Part shown: piece by piece, positions 10,801 to 22,830 of the stretch
How the letters are laid out: every line of letters starts with the position of its first letter
Position numbering within the stretch: position 1 is the stretch's first letter
NCBI GenBank assembly: GCA_958496175.1
Contig: OY292278.1
Span: 23,560,001 to 23,624,000 of the forward strand
DNA: 64,000 nucleotides
Source: Sisyra terminalis
Lineage: Eukaryota; Arthropoda; Insecta; Neuroptera; Sisyridae
Direction of reading: 5' to 3'
Position numbers and translations under genes: made by a program
The notes under the pieces: generated by a model
Seen by the model: the letters and a program-made list of their open reading frames with translations, nothing else
Database searches by the model: none
Told to the model about the DNA's origin: nothing

Positions 10801-12529
10801 TCTGGCAACTGTGAATCACTGACCAATGTTTTTGGTTTACACTTTAGTTGTTATTTTAATCATCATTATTTTTATACAATAAATATACCTATTTCACGTG
10901 GAAGAAGTCAACTTCTTCTATTTGTGTCATTTACATATTATTCGTTTCTTTGTCATTAATGTTACTTATTTGAAATTACATTGAGCAAATAATACATGTA
11001 TTTACGTACTTATTTTTAGAACACTTTATTTTTCTTGTAAAGGGATGAGAATCTTATTAAATCGTAAATATTTAAATACCTTTAATATAGTTGCTACACG
11101 TGTTAATTCTTATTCCAGACAAACTATATTAACCTCTTTATCCTCCTCAAAAGCATCCCCGTTCACTTGAACCAACTGCCACGAGTAACGAGATATCTGT
11201 CTATAATAATTACAAACCCTTATCCTAAGACGTTATTTATTGAATCTATAGAGTACATTCACCCTAAAAAACTTCATGTTCAACTTCTTGCCCCCAATGA
11301 GTTGCCTCTGTCTAAGCCTCTCAAATCTCTCAAACTTCTCCTATGTTTTCTTCATATTCCACGTAAAACAATCAAAACCGGGAGGAAGTCTGTCTTCGAT
11401 GGAAAATAACATAACAAATAAAATCAACAAATATATTGCATAAGGTTTGTTGCATAAACATCGGAAAGCTCTTTCGATTTTTACAAGAAACGTGAACTAT
11501 TAATACTTGTAGAATGTAGGTAGATACATATATAGCTAATTAGTTTTGGATATCAATGTTTATATAGGCAGCATAGCTACATATAAAATTGTGATGAGTT
11601 GTGACATAAAAATAAATTATATATAACAAAGAAGCCATCCAAATGCTTAACTGATTTGCACAAATCAGCGAAGCCCTTTCGAATATTTGCGTTTTATTTT
11701 CGTTATGCACTCTCTCCTTATTACCGCATTTGGAATTATCCTATTTTTTTTACTTCACCCCCTGTTCCATTAGTTACTCTGTTATTTAACCTTGAAAATA
11801 TTACAAATGACACGAATGGTATAATAAGATCGAGGGAATGTATAATTAGTTTTAATTAATGTAATAAGAGGTAGCAAGTTGAGAGGGTTGTATGCACTTG
11901 TTAGGTAAAGTAAAAAAGGGAAGGTAATGGATAGAGGGCAAGGACGATGAAGCTTTTTCTTGACTTCTTGTTTACGTGACATTTTGCACGCGAATTCTAG
12001 AAAAACAAATTAAGAAAAACACATACATTCCCCTACCAACCCCCTAATTAAAATTTAGTGTTGTTTTCGTATCATACTGTTGATTTTGAGGAAATGATAC
12101 TAAAGTAATGATAATAATTTTATAGAAGCCGCTTGAAAAAAAGCTCCAGAACTAAAAGCTTTCTTTTAATTTTTCTTTCACCTTTGTATCGTTATTTCCT
12201 CAATAGGGTCTTGTAAAGTTTTGTTACATAGTCAAAAACTCGTGAAAAAGTGAGGATGATGTAAGACTTTCATGAATATTGATATCCAACTGTTCGCATC
12301 TTTCATTGTGTATTGTTATTTTATCCAATTGCAAACATTTAATTTATTTTCTTTTGTATCTTCTTGTATTTTCTTCTTATATAAGTGTAATATATTCCTT
12401 CATAACAATACTCAAGCATGATTACAACATTAAACTACGAACGACAGAATCAAATACATAATATCTAGTTACATATATAACATACTATCATAATTCAATT
12501 ACCTTGTAAAATCAAAGTCGTCATTTTAA
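10801..12529. other. Intergenic, nothing recognised
   Basis: AT-rich sequence with scattered short open frames on both strands (for example 11167-11409 and 11656-11859) that have no recognisable domain and no splice context. Confidence 0.5.
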
Positions 12530-12647
12530 GTGCAATAGACCTAATGCAATTATCTAAAAATATGTGTAAATATCTTAAAAATGTTCTAAACTAATACCAA
12601 AACATAATTACGATCTTAATATATACCTTTACTTGATAAAATTAAAG

Positions 12648-12873
12648 AGGCTCAAGTGTACTTTAGCACACCCACAATCTGGCAATGTTGCATTTTCGAC
12701 CTTGTTTTTAATTTAATTCGCGATATTTTTGTTTATTCAATTCTAATATGGTATAATTCTCTCTTTTGTGGCTAAATTTTCATTATGGACCTATTTAATC
12801 GCGAATTAAATTAAAAACAAGGTCGAAAATGCAACATTGCCAGATTATGGGTGTGCTAAAGTACACATGAGCC
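12648..12873. mobile_element. Foldback MITE family M, intact copy with target duplication
   Basis: A 226-bp hairpin element. The left arm begins GGCTCAAGTGTACTTTAGCA and the right arm ends with the complement of GGCTCATGTGTACTTTAGCA. Both arms continue into CTGGCAATGTTGCATTTTCG and AACAAGGTCGAAAATG-type sequence for about 75 bp. It is flanked by the direct repeat ATTAAAG (12641-12647 and 12874-12880). The arms are nearly identical, so this copy looks younger than the others. It sits within the long repeat R. Confidence 0.9.
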
Positions 12874-13090
12874 ATTAAAGATATATTATATCATATATAT
12901 TCATTTTAAAATGCAAAAAAAATCGGTAAATTCAAAATGCTTAAAACGATCTCCTATTGGATCTCCCAGCAATAAAATGATGTCACGGTACTAAGCTTCA
13001 AAATTTCATGTAGGTTTTTGTATGAAAAATTTAATTTAACACAAAGGGAAGGATTGTTTAAATCGTTTAAATATTATGTTAATGATTTAA

Positions 13091-13430
13091 ATCATTGCTG
13101 TATTGATAAAATGCACTAAAAAGTAAAAAAAATATGATCCGAATTTTAGTACCAATTTCACTATCAATATTTAGGTGATATTAATCAATTAATAAGAATC
13201 GTAAGCTATCTAACTCTTAATTTTTAGTACTTCAAAGCGAGAGGCGTTCCATATTACCAAATTGAAAACAAAATTGCACCCTTATTTTTGATGCACAAGT
13301 TGATAGCTTACGATTTCCATTAATTGGTTAATATCATTTAAATATCGACGGTGAAATTGGTAATAAGATTCAGATCATAAATTGATTTTTTACTTTTAAG
13401 CGTATTTTACCAATACAAGCAAGGATTTTT
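13091..13430. repeat. Foldback segment within repeat R
   Basis: The arms are inverted copies. The left reads TATTGATAAAATGCACTAAA, ACCAATTTCACTATCAATAT and AATCGTAAGCTATC. The right carries GATAGCTTACGATT, GTGAAATTGGTAATAAGATT and TTTTACCAATACAAGCAAGG. A shorter version with the same outer arms lies at 19839-19995, so the foldback has lost or gained its middle in one of the copies. Confidence 0.8.
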
Positions 13431-13499
13431 TTTTAAATATTTTTGTCTTTTTATATTTTCTTTCAGTATATTTTTAATATTAATTGTGCCAATCGTTTT

Positions 13500-13625
13500 C
13501 TCAAATTTGAACCAATTGATTGTTGTCATTGGTTTCAACTGTCATTTCAATTTCATTCAATTGCCAATTTTTGCCATTTATCAGTTGTACTAGCTATGAA
13601 TATTTCACGAGCAGATACTATAAGT
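13500..13625 (+). repeat. Dispersed repeat X, copy 2, inside repeat R
   Basis: Carries the family signature TGTTGTCATTGGTTTCAACT, then TTCAATTGCCAATTTTTGCC, then GAATATTTCACGAGCAG. The matching place in the shorter copy at 20.05 kb lacks it, so it is probably an insertion into repeat R. Confidence 0.75.
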
Positions 13626-14200
13626 TAATAGTGACTAATATTTGCGTCATAAAGTATTTAAAACTAGCTAACTTCAAAAATCACATAAAATTGACTTACT
13701 TTTACATCCACCTTTGAAGGTAGAGAACATTAGTATTTTTAAAGTTAAATATTTAAATAAAGTAGAAATACCAGTGGTTATTAAATTTTGCGAAGAATTC
13801 ATGTGTTGTAATCGAGAGTAAACTACTGTGCTTAAAATTCAGCACGATAAAGTGCTGTGAAGTAAGTGAACAATGAGTTTTTAAGTTCTGAATTTTACAA
13901 ACAAACTAATCACAAAATGACGTAATAAAAGTTAGGTAAAAGCTGGTTGTAATTTTTAGAATATAAACATGTTTTCTATGGCGAAAAATTGTGAAAAATA
14001 TCAAAAATTGTGTTGATTATTATTATTTCTATGGTAACTGCTCAATGATCTGTATATATCAGTATATATGTTGGTTTCAATATACGTACTGTGACATCAC
14101 AAAAGACCCACAAGCACATCTATCGTTTTCGGACTTAATTTACGTCGTTTACGATCGTTTTCAAATACAACTACTTTTTTAAAGAAAGCAAATTTTTGCA

Positions 14201-14587
14201 TTTTTTTAAACAGGTTTACCAAAATCTGTTTCCTTTTTTTTCTTTGTCCAAGTTTTTCTTTTTATCTATACCATGTATTTATTTTTTTTATTTCGGATGA
14301 TCCTGGATCCTGTCATGAGTTTTCTGTCATGGTGGTCGCGTTTTTTTCCGAAGGGTCACCGGAAATGACATCGCAATGTTGGAGTTTTAAAAATATTTTT
14401 CTACGAAAATTTCAAAAATTCTTTGTTAAACGTGTATGTTTATGACATCAAATAGTTTAAATAAAATATTTTATTTTATAAATAGAAAAAAATTTGCTGA
14501 AAATAGTCCTTTTTTCTCCGATTAAGCCCATGTTACCCCTTTAAACAAAACGTAGCAGTAGTTGGGGTTTTCTTTGGAAAAATATTT
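14201..14587. other. Intergenic, nothing recognised
   Basis: AT-rich with homopolymer T runs. No gene or repeat was recognised apart from the edge of repeat R. Confidence 0.5.
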
Positions 14588-14595
14588 GTTTCTTC

Positions 14596-14840
14596 CAGGG
14601 GCATAGCGTGTTCACCGCCCGAGACCAATTAGAAATTCACCACCTTCTATTTTCATAATTTGGCAAATAATTCGTAAAAATTCAATTTAAATTCCTTAAA
14701 ATATATACTCTTTTAAATTTAAATATATACTCTTTCTTCATAGCAGAATCTTTTGTAGAATTATCAATATCAATAAGTCGCCCCATTTTCATGTGCTACC
14801 CGGGACCATGGCCCCCTGTAGTCACCACGCTACACTACTG
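14596..14840. mobile_element. hAT-like MITE with perfect 8-bp target duplication
   Basis: A 245-bp noncoding element. The left end CAGGGGCATAGCGTG and the inverted right end CAGTAGTGTAGCGTG share CAG at the tip and TAGCGTG internally, as in hAT-superfamily termini. The flanking 8-mers at 14588-14595 and 14841-14848 are both GTTTCTTC. The 8-bp duplication is diagnostic of hAT transposition. There is no transposase, so it must have been mobilised in trans. Confidence 0.88.
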
Positions 14841-14848
14841 GTTTCTTC

Positions 14849-15239
14849 TTTAATGAAAACTTTTCGCAAAATCCATTGACCAAATTTAATAAAACTTATA
14901 AGTAGGTGGATGAACTCATTTCGGAAACATTCAAATAATAAATCAATCTCTGATTCACATTTTAAGCAAATTATTTATTTTACGTTTTGATTTACGTTTA
15001 TCATCGCTGTTTAACTTTCTTTCAAGGTAAAGTGATGACATGCAAACCATAAACCATCTTAACTAACAATTTTTCGATTTATCCTGGACAGACATTTCAA
15101 AAATCAAAACAAACAGAAAAGCGGAATTCCACCTGATTTTTTTTGCTTTAATTTTGTAATTTTATTTTAAAAAAAAAAATAACAATCTAGATTGTAATTA
15201 ATGAGACGTATTTTAATTATTAATCTGTTCCCGTTTATT
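14849..15239. other. Intergenic, nothing recognised
   Basis: AT-rich sequence between the hAT-like MITE and a less AT-rich block. No gene or repeat was recognised. Confidence 0.5.
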
Positions 15240-15860
15240 TAGCATCTATTATTATGATTTGCCACACGTCCTGGGATTTCCTACGGGTTCTATGAGAGTA
15301 ATGTCCCCGGATATAATATAATAATGATGAGATTGACAAATTTCCACCTTCGCAAACGTTCCAAACTGGTAAATACAATGATGAATAATTATCTTCGTGT
15401 GCCAGACCTGTTCTCTTCAACCGCCTACTATTCCACATCCCTTACAACCCCATTCCATTCCCGATCGGTCCGTGCGAGTCTCGTCATTTTCTCGCATTTG
15501 CCTCATTTCACTATTAGGATTTATGCACACGTGGAAACTCCTGCCAGGCGATAAATTGTTTTTCCTCCTTGACATATTCTAATTCATCCCCCATTTACGC
15601 TCATATTTCCAATTCATGTTTGCCATTTCACCAATCATCCCACCCATTACCGCCTGAAATCATTGTACGTGTGTAGAAAAACTTCCAAGAAAAGCCTTTT
15701 CCGGTCATTCATGTGTAACCGCAAGTGCATGGGTGGATTTTATCCTTCATAATAAGCAAAATATTTAATATTATTGAGTGAAAACGCGTGTTGATATTTG
15801 ACAAAATGAATGAAAGCAATCGTCACGTGGAATGAATCAAATCTTCGCCAGATCCTCCTC
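15240..15860. promoter_or_regulatory. Candidate conserved noncoding block
   Basis: Clearly richer in G and C than the surrounding sequence, with CpG words and two sites of type CACGTGG (near 15529 and 15825). Open frames run through it on both strands (15235-15438 minus; 15324-15554 and 15397-15582 plus), but none resembles a protein. An old enhancer, or an exon of an unrecognised noncoding transcript, are the likeliest explanations. This is inferred from composition only. Confidence 0.25.
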
Positions 15861-15989
15861 CTATTTAAAATTAAAATAAAAAGGATAGTAAATTTCTATC
15901 TTGTCTGCAATACAATTCAACTTTACTCTAAAATCTGAAATAATTATTTCTTCAACCACTTTTGTATTATTATTTTTTAATTAAATGGT

Positions 15990-16335
15990 TCACTAAGACG
16001 GTTTTGCCTTAATGCTACAGCTTTAGACTTATTATATTCCCGGGGGTCTCTACTTTCCCTATTCAAGGAATCAAGAAAATTGCAGAACTGGAATTGAACA
16101 TCCCCAACTATTTAAGTCCCCCACATTAGATATGAACATCAATTTCGTTTTCTGTCTTAAAGAATCTACATTTTAGGACGGTTTAGTATCAACGCTGGAG
16201 TCTTAGACTTATTATATTCCTAGGAAGCCTATTTCACCAACTGAAAATTGAGAAACCAAGAAAATTCCAATATTGGAATCGAACGTCCCCAAATATTTTC
16301 TGCCTTACAGAATCTGTATTTCGGAGTGCCTAGGA
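15990..16335 (+). repeat. Tandem duplication with ~180-bp period
   Basis: The words AGACTTATTATATTCC, CAAGAAAATT, GAACATCCCCAA / GAACGTCCCCAA and AGAATCT occur twice in the same order, offset by about 180 bp (for example at about 16026 and 16206). The two units have diverged. It is noncoding. Confidence 0.75.
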
Positions 16336-16562
16336 ATATTCCAACAGTAGGTAAATGTTTTCGTAGGATTTTGACTACAGTACCCGGTTATTAGGCCTGT
16401 TATATATCTCGCTTAAACAAGATCTAGTTAAATTTAATATTTTAGCGTTTGGACTTTTAGAAGATTCCTCATGATTGCTATGTTTTGTACCCCAGTGCTC
16501 CTTCACAAAGATATCAATATAGTAATATGCGTACATATATTGTTATAAACAACGCTTTGTTA

Positions 16563-16860
16563 CTAGTTTCAATTGATCAGATCTGCTTCTAAAACCTCAG
16601 CAGACATTGTTGTGAATATTTCCCAGCTCATGTCCAGGTGGCCCAAGAAAGCTGGGATGACTTTGAGGGATAGCTATGTAGTCGAATAGTACGTAGGAGG
16701 CAGTTTCTTCTCCTTTGCCATATTTCCATGCACTTGACTCCGTATTTATCCTTACACTTTAGAGATGCTTTCTCAAATTTTTACAATTTCCTGCTAATAG
16801 ACATATCAGCCTTTTGATATCCTTTCTTCCTAGGTTTTTTTATTGTGGCTTTTCAGATAT
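16563..16860 (-). mobile_element. Second, strongly decayed Jockey-type retrotransposon fragment
   Basis: Aligns by eye to the copy at 2.6-2.95 kb over about 300 bp. Shared words include TCAGATCTGCTTCT / TCAGGTCTGCTTCT, AGCTCATGTCCAGGTGGCCC, GTCGAATAGTACGTAGGAGG and GCCTTTTGATATCCTTTCTT. It covers only the C-terminal end of ORF2 plus the 3' untranslated region and is full of indels, so it is older than the first copy. Confidence 0.8.
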
Positions 16861-18489
16861 TACCTTATCATAACCTTTAATCTTTAAGTTTTAAGTTATA
16901 CTTCATTTCGTCATTCCCTCACCGTCATTCCCTCATTTCAAATTGAAACGGGGGAATGACAATACATGAAATAATAGCTTTTAAGCTAGTCGAACTCAAT
17001 TTTTTTTCTTTACTTATTTAAAACATAAAATCACCATTTTTCCTATTTAAAGATGAGAACATCATTCAAATTGACTTTAGTTAAAATTATTACTATAAGA
17101 GCAATACAGAGATACAAGTAGTTCATTTTGATAGTGCAGGACAATAGAGGAATGTTGTATTTTGCTGTCTGTCGAACAATAATCGATATAATCCAGTGAC
17201 AGCTTGGTATATAAAAACGATTCCCGGGCTTTCAAAATTGTAAATCATCCTTATAATTCGTCTAAAATTACTTTATTCTGAGGACCACTATATTCGTAAA
17301 ATTAACTCATACAAATACTACAAACTTTACAAAAAAAAAAAAAATTAAAAATATTTTTTACAATTTTTTACCGAATTTCGGAATTTGATGAGAATCATCT
17401 CTTTTCTTCTCATTTTTTCCTGAAAATCATTGGTTTTTAACCTGAGTTCAACCAAACCTCAGTAATTTCGCATGATTGGCGGATTCTTAATGCTTTCATT
17501 AATTTTTAGCAACTTTATATAAATATATATTTGTTTTATAAATATATTTGTTTTATATTTGAATTTATAAATAAAATATTTCATTTTTTTGTATCTCTAA
17601 CAAGGATAAAAACCAGTACTGCAGGTATTGATGAAGGCGTGGACTTCTCTTTGGAAAACTGTAGGCCTTTTCCTTGGACCTACGGTAAAACACCATGTTT
17701 TAGGCTTATTGCAACTGTCTTTAACTTTTCTTACTGAAATCTATAGGCTTAATTGTTTTCCTCTTCATTTGAAGCAAACATTAGCAAAGTTAACTAATTT
17801 AAAAAAAATATGATGATCTAAAATTTTATAATGATTCATTGGGGGAAATTTTTTGAAACGATTCTCTAGTTTCAAAAATATAATGTGCTACTTTGACTAA
17901 GGTCTTAATAATTTTTTTAACAACATTTGTTGTTTACTTTGGATTTAAACGTTTCCATAATATTCCCAATCAAAAGGTAGGTCTTCATCAAATTAATTAA
18001 TTCAATCTCACAAAACCATATTGGTTATCAATTAGTTATCAATATGTTTATTCCATTAACATGAAAAAAGCTTTTTTCGTTGTTAAGCTTTGAACATATT
18101 CATATAGATTTTTAGAGGAAAAGTTTCCTTTTGTCGTCCCTGATTCCAATTAGATAGTTGAAAGCCATAAAAATATGTAAGTAAATATTAATTTAACTCT
18201 AAATTATAATCTCATATTACTGCCTTCTTTATTTACTTCTTTAGAAAAGAAGAGTCTTTCTGGGAGTATTTGGCAGACAAAAACTGAAGAACAATTTTAA
18301 TTAAAAGATGATTTTTACACGTATTTCTTTCTTTTGTGATTGGGAAAACTATTTGAATAGGTGAGCAATCGGTGAATACTTCAAAAAACGTTTTTTCTTT
18401 TTGGAAAAATATTGAGCATTGTGCGAAAATCACGAGAACCGGCGTCGTTCTTTCGACAAGTTAGGCAATGTGATCTAAACGTAACAATG
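16861..18489. other. Intergenic, nothing recognised
   Basis: AT-rich sequence. A short local duplication of AAATATATTTGTTTTAT occurs near 17520-17560. No gene was seen. Confidence 0.5.
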
Positions 18490-18960
18490 GTCGAAATCAC
18501 ATTGGATTTCATTGTTAGCGGTCCCGTTTTCAATCCGAATCCCTTTGAATTTCAAAAATAATTGCTAAATTGTTTACAATTCAGTGTATCGGGTCATTAT
18601 TCTCGATTGTTGAGTAACATTTACATTATTGTATGCATTATTGTTCAGGAAAAACCCCACAAACCGGAACGGGATAAATTCTGCGTCGAGGTGGTTGGTG
18701 GCCATTGTTGCGTTCATTTTCCCGTCGTGACAAAGGCGACGTTGTTGCGTCATTGTGGCCATTGTTATAGGACGGGCGGAATTGTTGATATTTTGTTCCA
18801 ATCAAGCATTTGGGTAAGGGAAAATGTGGGAACCGTTTGGGGATGGGAACGAAGTGGCACTTCGAGATTCAGACGGATAGTTATGTAATGCGTCGGACTG
18901 GCCGATTCGTCTCCAAATTTTCAATATTTTCTAGATTGTATTCAAGGTTATGTTTGCTTT
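18490..18960. promoter_or_regulatory. Candidate enhancer with repeated Sox-type CCATTGTT sites
   Basis: A GC-richer island in AT-rich surroundings. GGCCATTGTT occurs at about 18700-18708 and again at about 18758-18766, with ACAAAGGC near 18730 and GTCATTGTGG directly before the second copy. CATTGTT/ACAAAG words match HMG-box (Sox/TCF) sites. Open frames on both strands across the island (18562-18888 plus, 18574-18801 minus) resemble no protein. The regulatory role is inference. Confidence 0.28.
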
Positions 18961-19838
18961 GCTAGAAAATGAAAAGTTTCGACGAAAAAGGATCGAAGAG
19001 GATGAAATGATTTTTAAATGTCCTTCATTTGGCCTAGGTCAACTGATTGCTAATACAATCAAATTCAAAGAATTTACTTTAAAAAAAAAATGTTTAGTTT
19101 TTTTTTTCATTTCACAAAGCAAATAAAAAAAATTATCATTCTTAGACTTAATTTTCAAAAGTTTTTTTTTCGGAAAACTGTAGTAATGAAAGCTTTGTAA
19201 AGGTTTAAAATATTCAATTTTTTGTTTAATTGAAAAAGAGAAAAAAACTATAATTAAAAGTTGATTTTGGGTTCACATAATAATATTATTTTTTTTCATA
19301 AATTAAGGATAACTGACTTAAACCTCCAAGAATTGCTTACATTTTTATCATAATCAAAGACAGATTTTGGAAAAAAAAATTATAAAAATTCCGAAGTAGG
19401 AATATTTCTATCAAATTTAATGTAGCGGATAAATCTGCTTTGAGAAAAGAAAAAAAAAGACCCAATATGAAAAATTACCCAATTATGAAATTGTTCAATT
19501 ATTTTTTTTTTAATTTTTTTTTATAACAATTTTTTTTTCAAATCATCAAAAAAAAAACTCAACGATGGTTAGGGTTTCTTATGTTGCTGTGAGAAAATTA
19601 TGGTTGGTACATAATAAGTAGTAAAACTAGCTATTTTTAAATCAAAATTTTGTATTAATTGCACTTAGTATTTGCTGTGTTGATTTTGTTAAATTTTTCC
19701 GATAATTTCTATACTCTTTTTGCATGTACGAGGAAAAATAACAATAAATTTAGACCTAAATTTTGAGAGTGTGTGGATCCAATGTTAACATATAAATAAT
19801 AAAAATATTTAAAAAAAGATTTTACAACCTCGTTTGTA
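18961..19838. other. Intergenic, nothing recognised
   Basis: Very AT-rich with long A and T runs. No gene or repeat was recognised. Confidence 0.5.
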
Positions 19839-20250
19839 TTGATAAAATGCACTAAAAAGTAAAAAATAATTTTTTGTACATCAAAGCGAGGGATATTCCA
19901 TATTTTCAAATTGTAAACAAAATTGCATCCCTCACTTTGATGTAAAAATTTTTTTTATTACTTTTTAGTGCATTTTACCAATACAAGCAAGGTTTTTAAA
20001 TTCATTTTTTTTAAATATTTTTATTTTCTCCTTTTTGATATATTTTTTTTATATCAAATTATGCATGTTCATATTGATGCACCTTGAAGGTAGGCAACAT
20101 GATAATTTTTGCTTATATAGTTAAATACTTAATCACAGTTGAAATACTTTCTGGTTATTAAAATTTTCGACGGATTCATGCGTTATCATCGAGATTAACC
20201 TGGAGTGTCAAAATTCACCACGATACAGTACTGGGAAGTAGATGAAAAAT
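19839..20250 (+). repeat. Repeat R, middle part (foldback plus tail)
   Basis: A near-palindromic foldback at 19839-19995 has arms TATTGATAAAATGCACTAAA and its inverted partner around CATCAAAGCGAGGGAT. It is followed by CTTGAAGGTAGGCAAC, GTTGAAATACTTTCTGGTTA and CACGATACAGTACTGGGAAG. All of these have counterparts at 13.1-13.9 kb. Unlike that copy, it lacks repeat X and the inner part of the foldback. Confidence 0.78.
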
Positions 20251-21464
20251 GGAACTACTGGACCGATTTTCATGGGAGTTTCACTGTCTGTTGGCTAATG
20301 TTATTAGAAATTAAAAGCAATTTAGATTACTTTTATTTTAAAAATAAATCAGTTTAAAAATTTAAAATTTACAATACCTTAGAGTATTAACGATGAAACA
20401 ACATTGAACAATAAAACATTTTTCCTTGTCGGTAAAATCAAGTAAATCAAAATTTATTTGTTTTAAGTTATATTTCAACTTCACAATGACTATCAATTTT
20501 GATTAAATTTTTAATTTTGCACAACTGATTGATTTGCTGATTATAAAAAATATATATTTACATAGTCCTGGGGAATCTTATTGGATATTTTTGAAAAACT
20601 AATAGAACATTACGAATAATTTTTGTATTTAAAGCAATAATTTAATAGTTGTAATATTTTAAAAACGTTAAAATCGTGATTTTTCAATATGAATATTTTT
20701 TCGCAAGAAGAATTTCAAAAAATAATGAAAGTTCTCTTACACAAAGACAAATAGCAAATCTAAAAAATGTAAATCTCAAACGAAGTCGTGGGTATCAGCT
20801 AGTGTGTAATAGAAATTAAGAATGTTTTGTAATTTTTACAAATTCAAGTAAAGTTTTTAAGAAAACAATATTTTTTGTTTGTGATACAAAATTACAAGAA
20901 TTTTTTAATTAAATTAAAATAGATAACATAAACAAATCAAAATTATAACTCCTAAAGTTTGAAAATATAAAAGAACCATTGTTAAAAGTATTAATATTTT
21001 TAAATTTTAACACATTTTTCCCTAATTCCGCACAGTGTTATTTAAATCTAATAAGTTACCTAAACATTTAATCGAAAAACCGATTTTTAATATTAAAATC
21101 AGTAAAAGTCCTTATTTATCCTTATTTACTTACTTTTTCAAAAAAATATCGAGCATAAATTATGTGTATGTTTATTTAAACTAATGAATTAACAAAGACA
21201 TATGAAAGCTATAATGATATCGAGGAATGGAGAAAAGCTCTTTCAAATAAACTTGAACAAGATATAATTTTAGAGAAATATAGGGAAAACATTACAGAAT
21301 TCAATATTTTGTTAAACTTTGCTCCATTATGACCAAACAATTGATAACCGGGCCTTTAAATTGAAAAACAGAATTAACAAAAAGAAAGAGGTTTTGGATT
21401 GCAATATTAAAACTGCGACTTCAGAAAATGTTCCTGAAGTTTCATGTTGATACAGAACAGAATA
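20251..21464. other. Intergenic, nothing recognised
   Basis: AT-rich. No open frame longer than about 60 codons and no clear repeat. Confidence 0.5.
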
Positions 21465-22830
21465 TAGACCTAATGCACAAGTTCTAGTAATTATTCTAAA
21501 CTAATATCATCACATAATTAGATTAATAATCTTTAACTTCTTTTGACAAAATCTAAGAAATATTTACTTGGAAATACAAAAAAAAATCGTTAAATTCATA
21601 AAACGAGCTTTTATTAGCTTGGCATTAAAATGGCGTCGTAGTATATTTTAATAGAATTCAATAGAAACTTCAAAATCCCACGTTTTCTTATGACAAATGT
21701 ATTTAAATATAAATAGTAAGGTAGTTTAAATCGTTTAAACTAAATATTAAACTATTTAAACTATTAACAGTGTTTGAAATTAAGTTAGGCCAGGTATTTT
21801 TTATTAAACTTCGTTAATTTTTTAAAGAAAAAGTTTGTAAATGTATTCTTTAGAAATTACTTTACAATTAGTCAACTGAGTAGAGAAGAAGAAAAATCAT
21901 TTGCTTCAAATAGTTATAATGAAGATTGCAGGCTGTTATATTTTCTGATAATAGCCTTTATATACTTTCATAATAAATCCAAATTTCAGTTAAATTGGTT
22001 CCCTTATTGTTGCTAAAAAAATATTTTCTGATTTAACGTTTTTTTCTTTAATTATTCGTAAATAAAAATACATAGAAAGCTTAAACTTGGAGCTTAAACG
22101 TATTCTTTTAGCACCAACCGACTTTCCTAGAACAATCCAAATATTTTTCCGGGGCCAATTATTCATTGTTATCGTCCTATGATTTTTTACACTTCAAGCT
22201 TTAGATAACATTTTTGAACTATCGGAAAACTATTTTATAAACTTTTCTTCAAATTTCAAATATAAATCGATTGATTGCAAAGATGAAGCTTTCCTTAAAA
22301 ACTTATTATACATCCATACACTATAAAACATAATAGATGATAAAATTCAGATCTCAGCTTATATTTTTTTTAAATAAGAAGACAATTCAGGTTGTTTAAG
22401 CTCAAGAAAATCATAAGAAAAAAAATTATAAAACATGTTATTTTTTAATAATAAAAATAATTTTCCATCCTAATCAATACTTTTTAAATCTTTACAATAT
22501 TATTTATAAGATCTTAATTCAAATTGTATTTATCGCTTGATCGTTTAGAAAACGGTGTTTCTTACTTGTACTAAAAGACTCAGTATTGAAGTGATTAATA
22601 AAAAGCTAAGTTTTTACATACACCAAACACAATTAGCCTTTATTCCATAGAAAAAAAATTGAGAGAAATTTTTAAGGAATAAAAATGTTTTCCGCAGCGG
22701 AAAATGTAAAAAACTGTATAAATAACTATGGTTTTTATGACAATCGTCCAATGATTTGTTTATATTTAGATTTCATTAGATGGACTGTGACATCACAGAA
22801 GACCCATAAGCGCACCCATCGTTTTCAGAC
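21465..22830 (+). repeat. Repeat R, head and tail fragments without the middle
   Basis: The head at 21465-21790 (TATAGACCTAATGCAC, ATTCTAAACTAATATCA, TAGTTTAAATCGTTTAAAC) and the tail at about 22640-22830 (AAAATGTTTTCCGC, GGACTGTGACATCACAGAAG, ACCCATAAGCGCACC) match the ends of the copy at 12.5-14.2 kb. About 850 bp of unrelated sequence lies between them, in place of the foldback middle. Confidence 0.68.

Larger units (their letters stand above)
12530..14200 (+). repeat. Long dispersed repeat R, most complete copy
   Basis: Three separate parts of this stretch recur elsewhere in the window. The head (12530-13080: TAGACCTAATGCA, TTCTAAACTAATA, GTTTAAATCGTTTAAA) matches 21465-21790. The middle (13086-13430 foldback plus 13690-13890) matches 19839-20250. 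The tail (13960-14180: ATGTTTTC, ACTGTGACATCACA, GACCCA) matches 22640-22830. It has no open frame of retroelement type, so it is probably a long non-autonomous element. Two other repeats appear inserted in it: a family M MITE at 12648-12873 and repeat X at about 13500-13625. Confidence 0.7.

Noticed and set aside
18562..18888. 108-codon open frame on the plus strand
   Set aside because: Unusual residue order with no domain, an open frame on the opposite strand over the same bases, and no splice or start context. It follows from the GC-richer composition.
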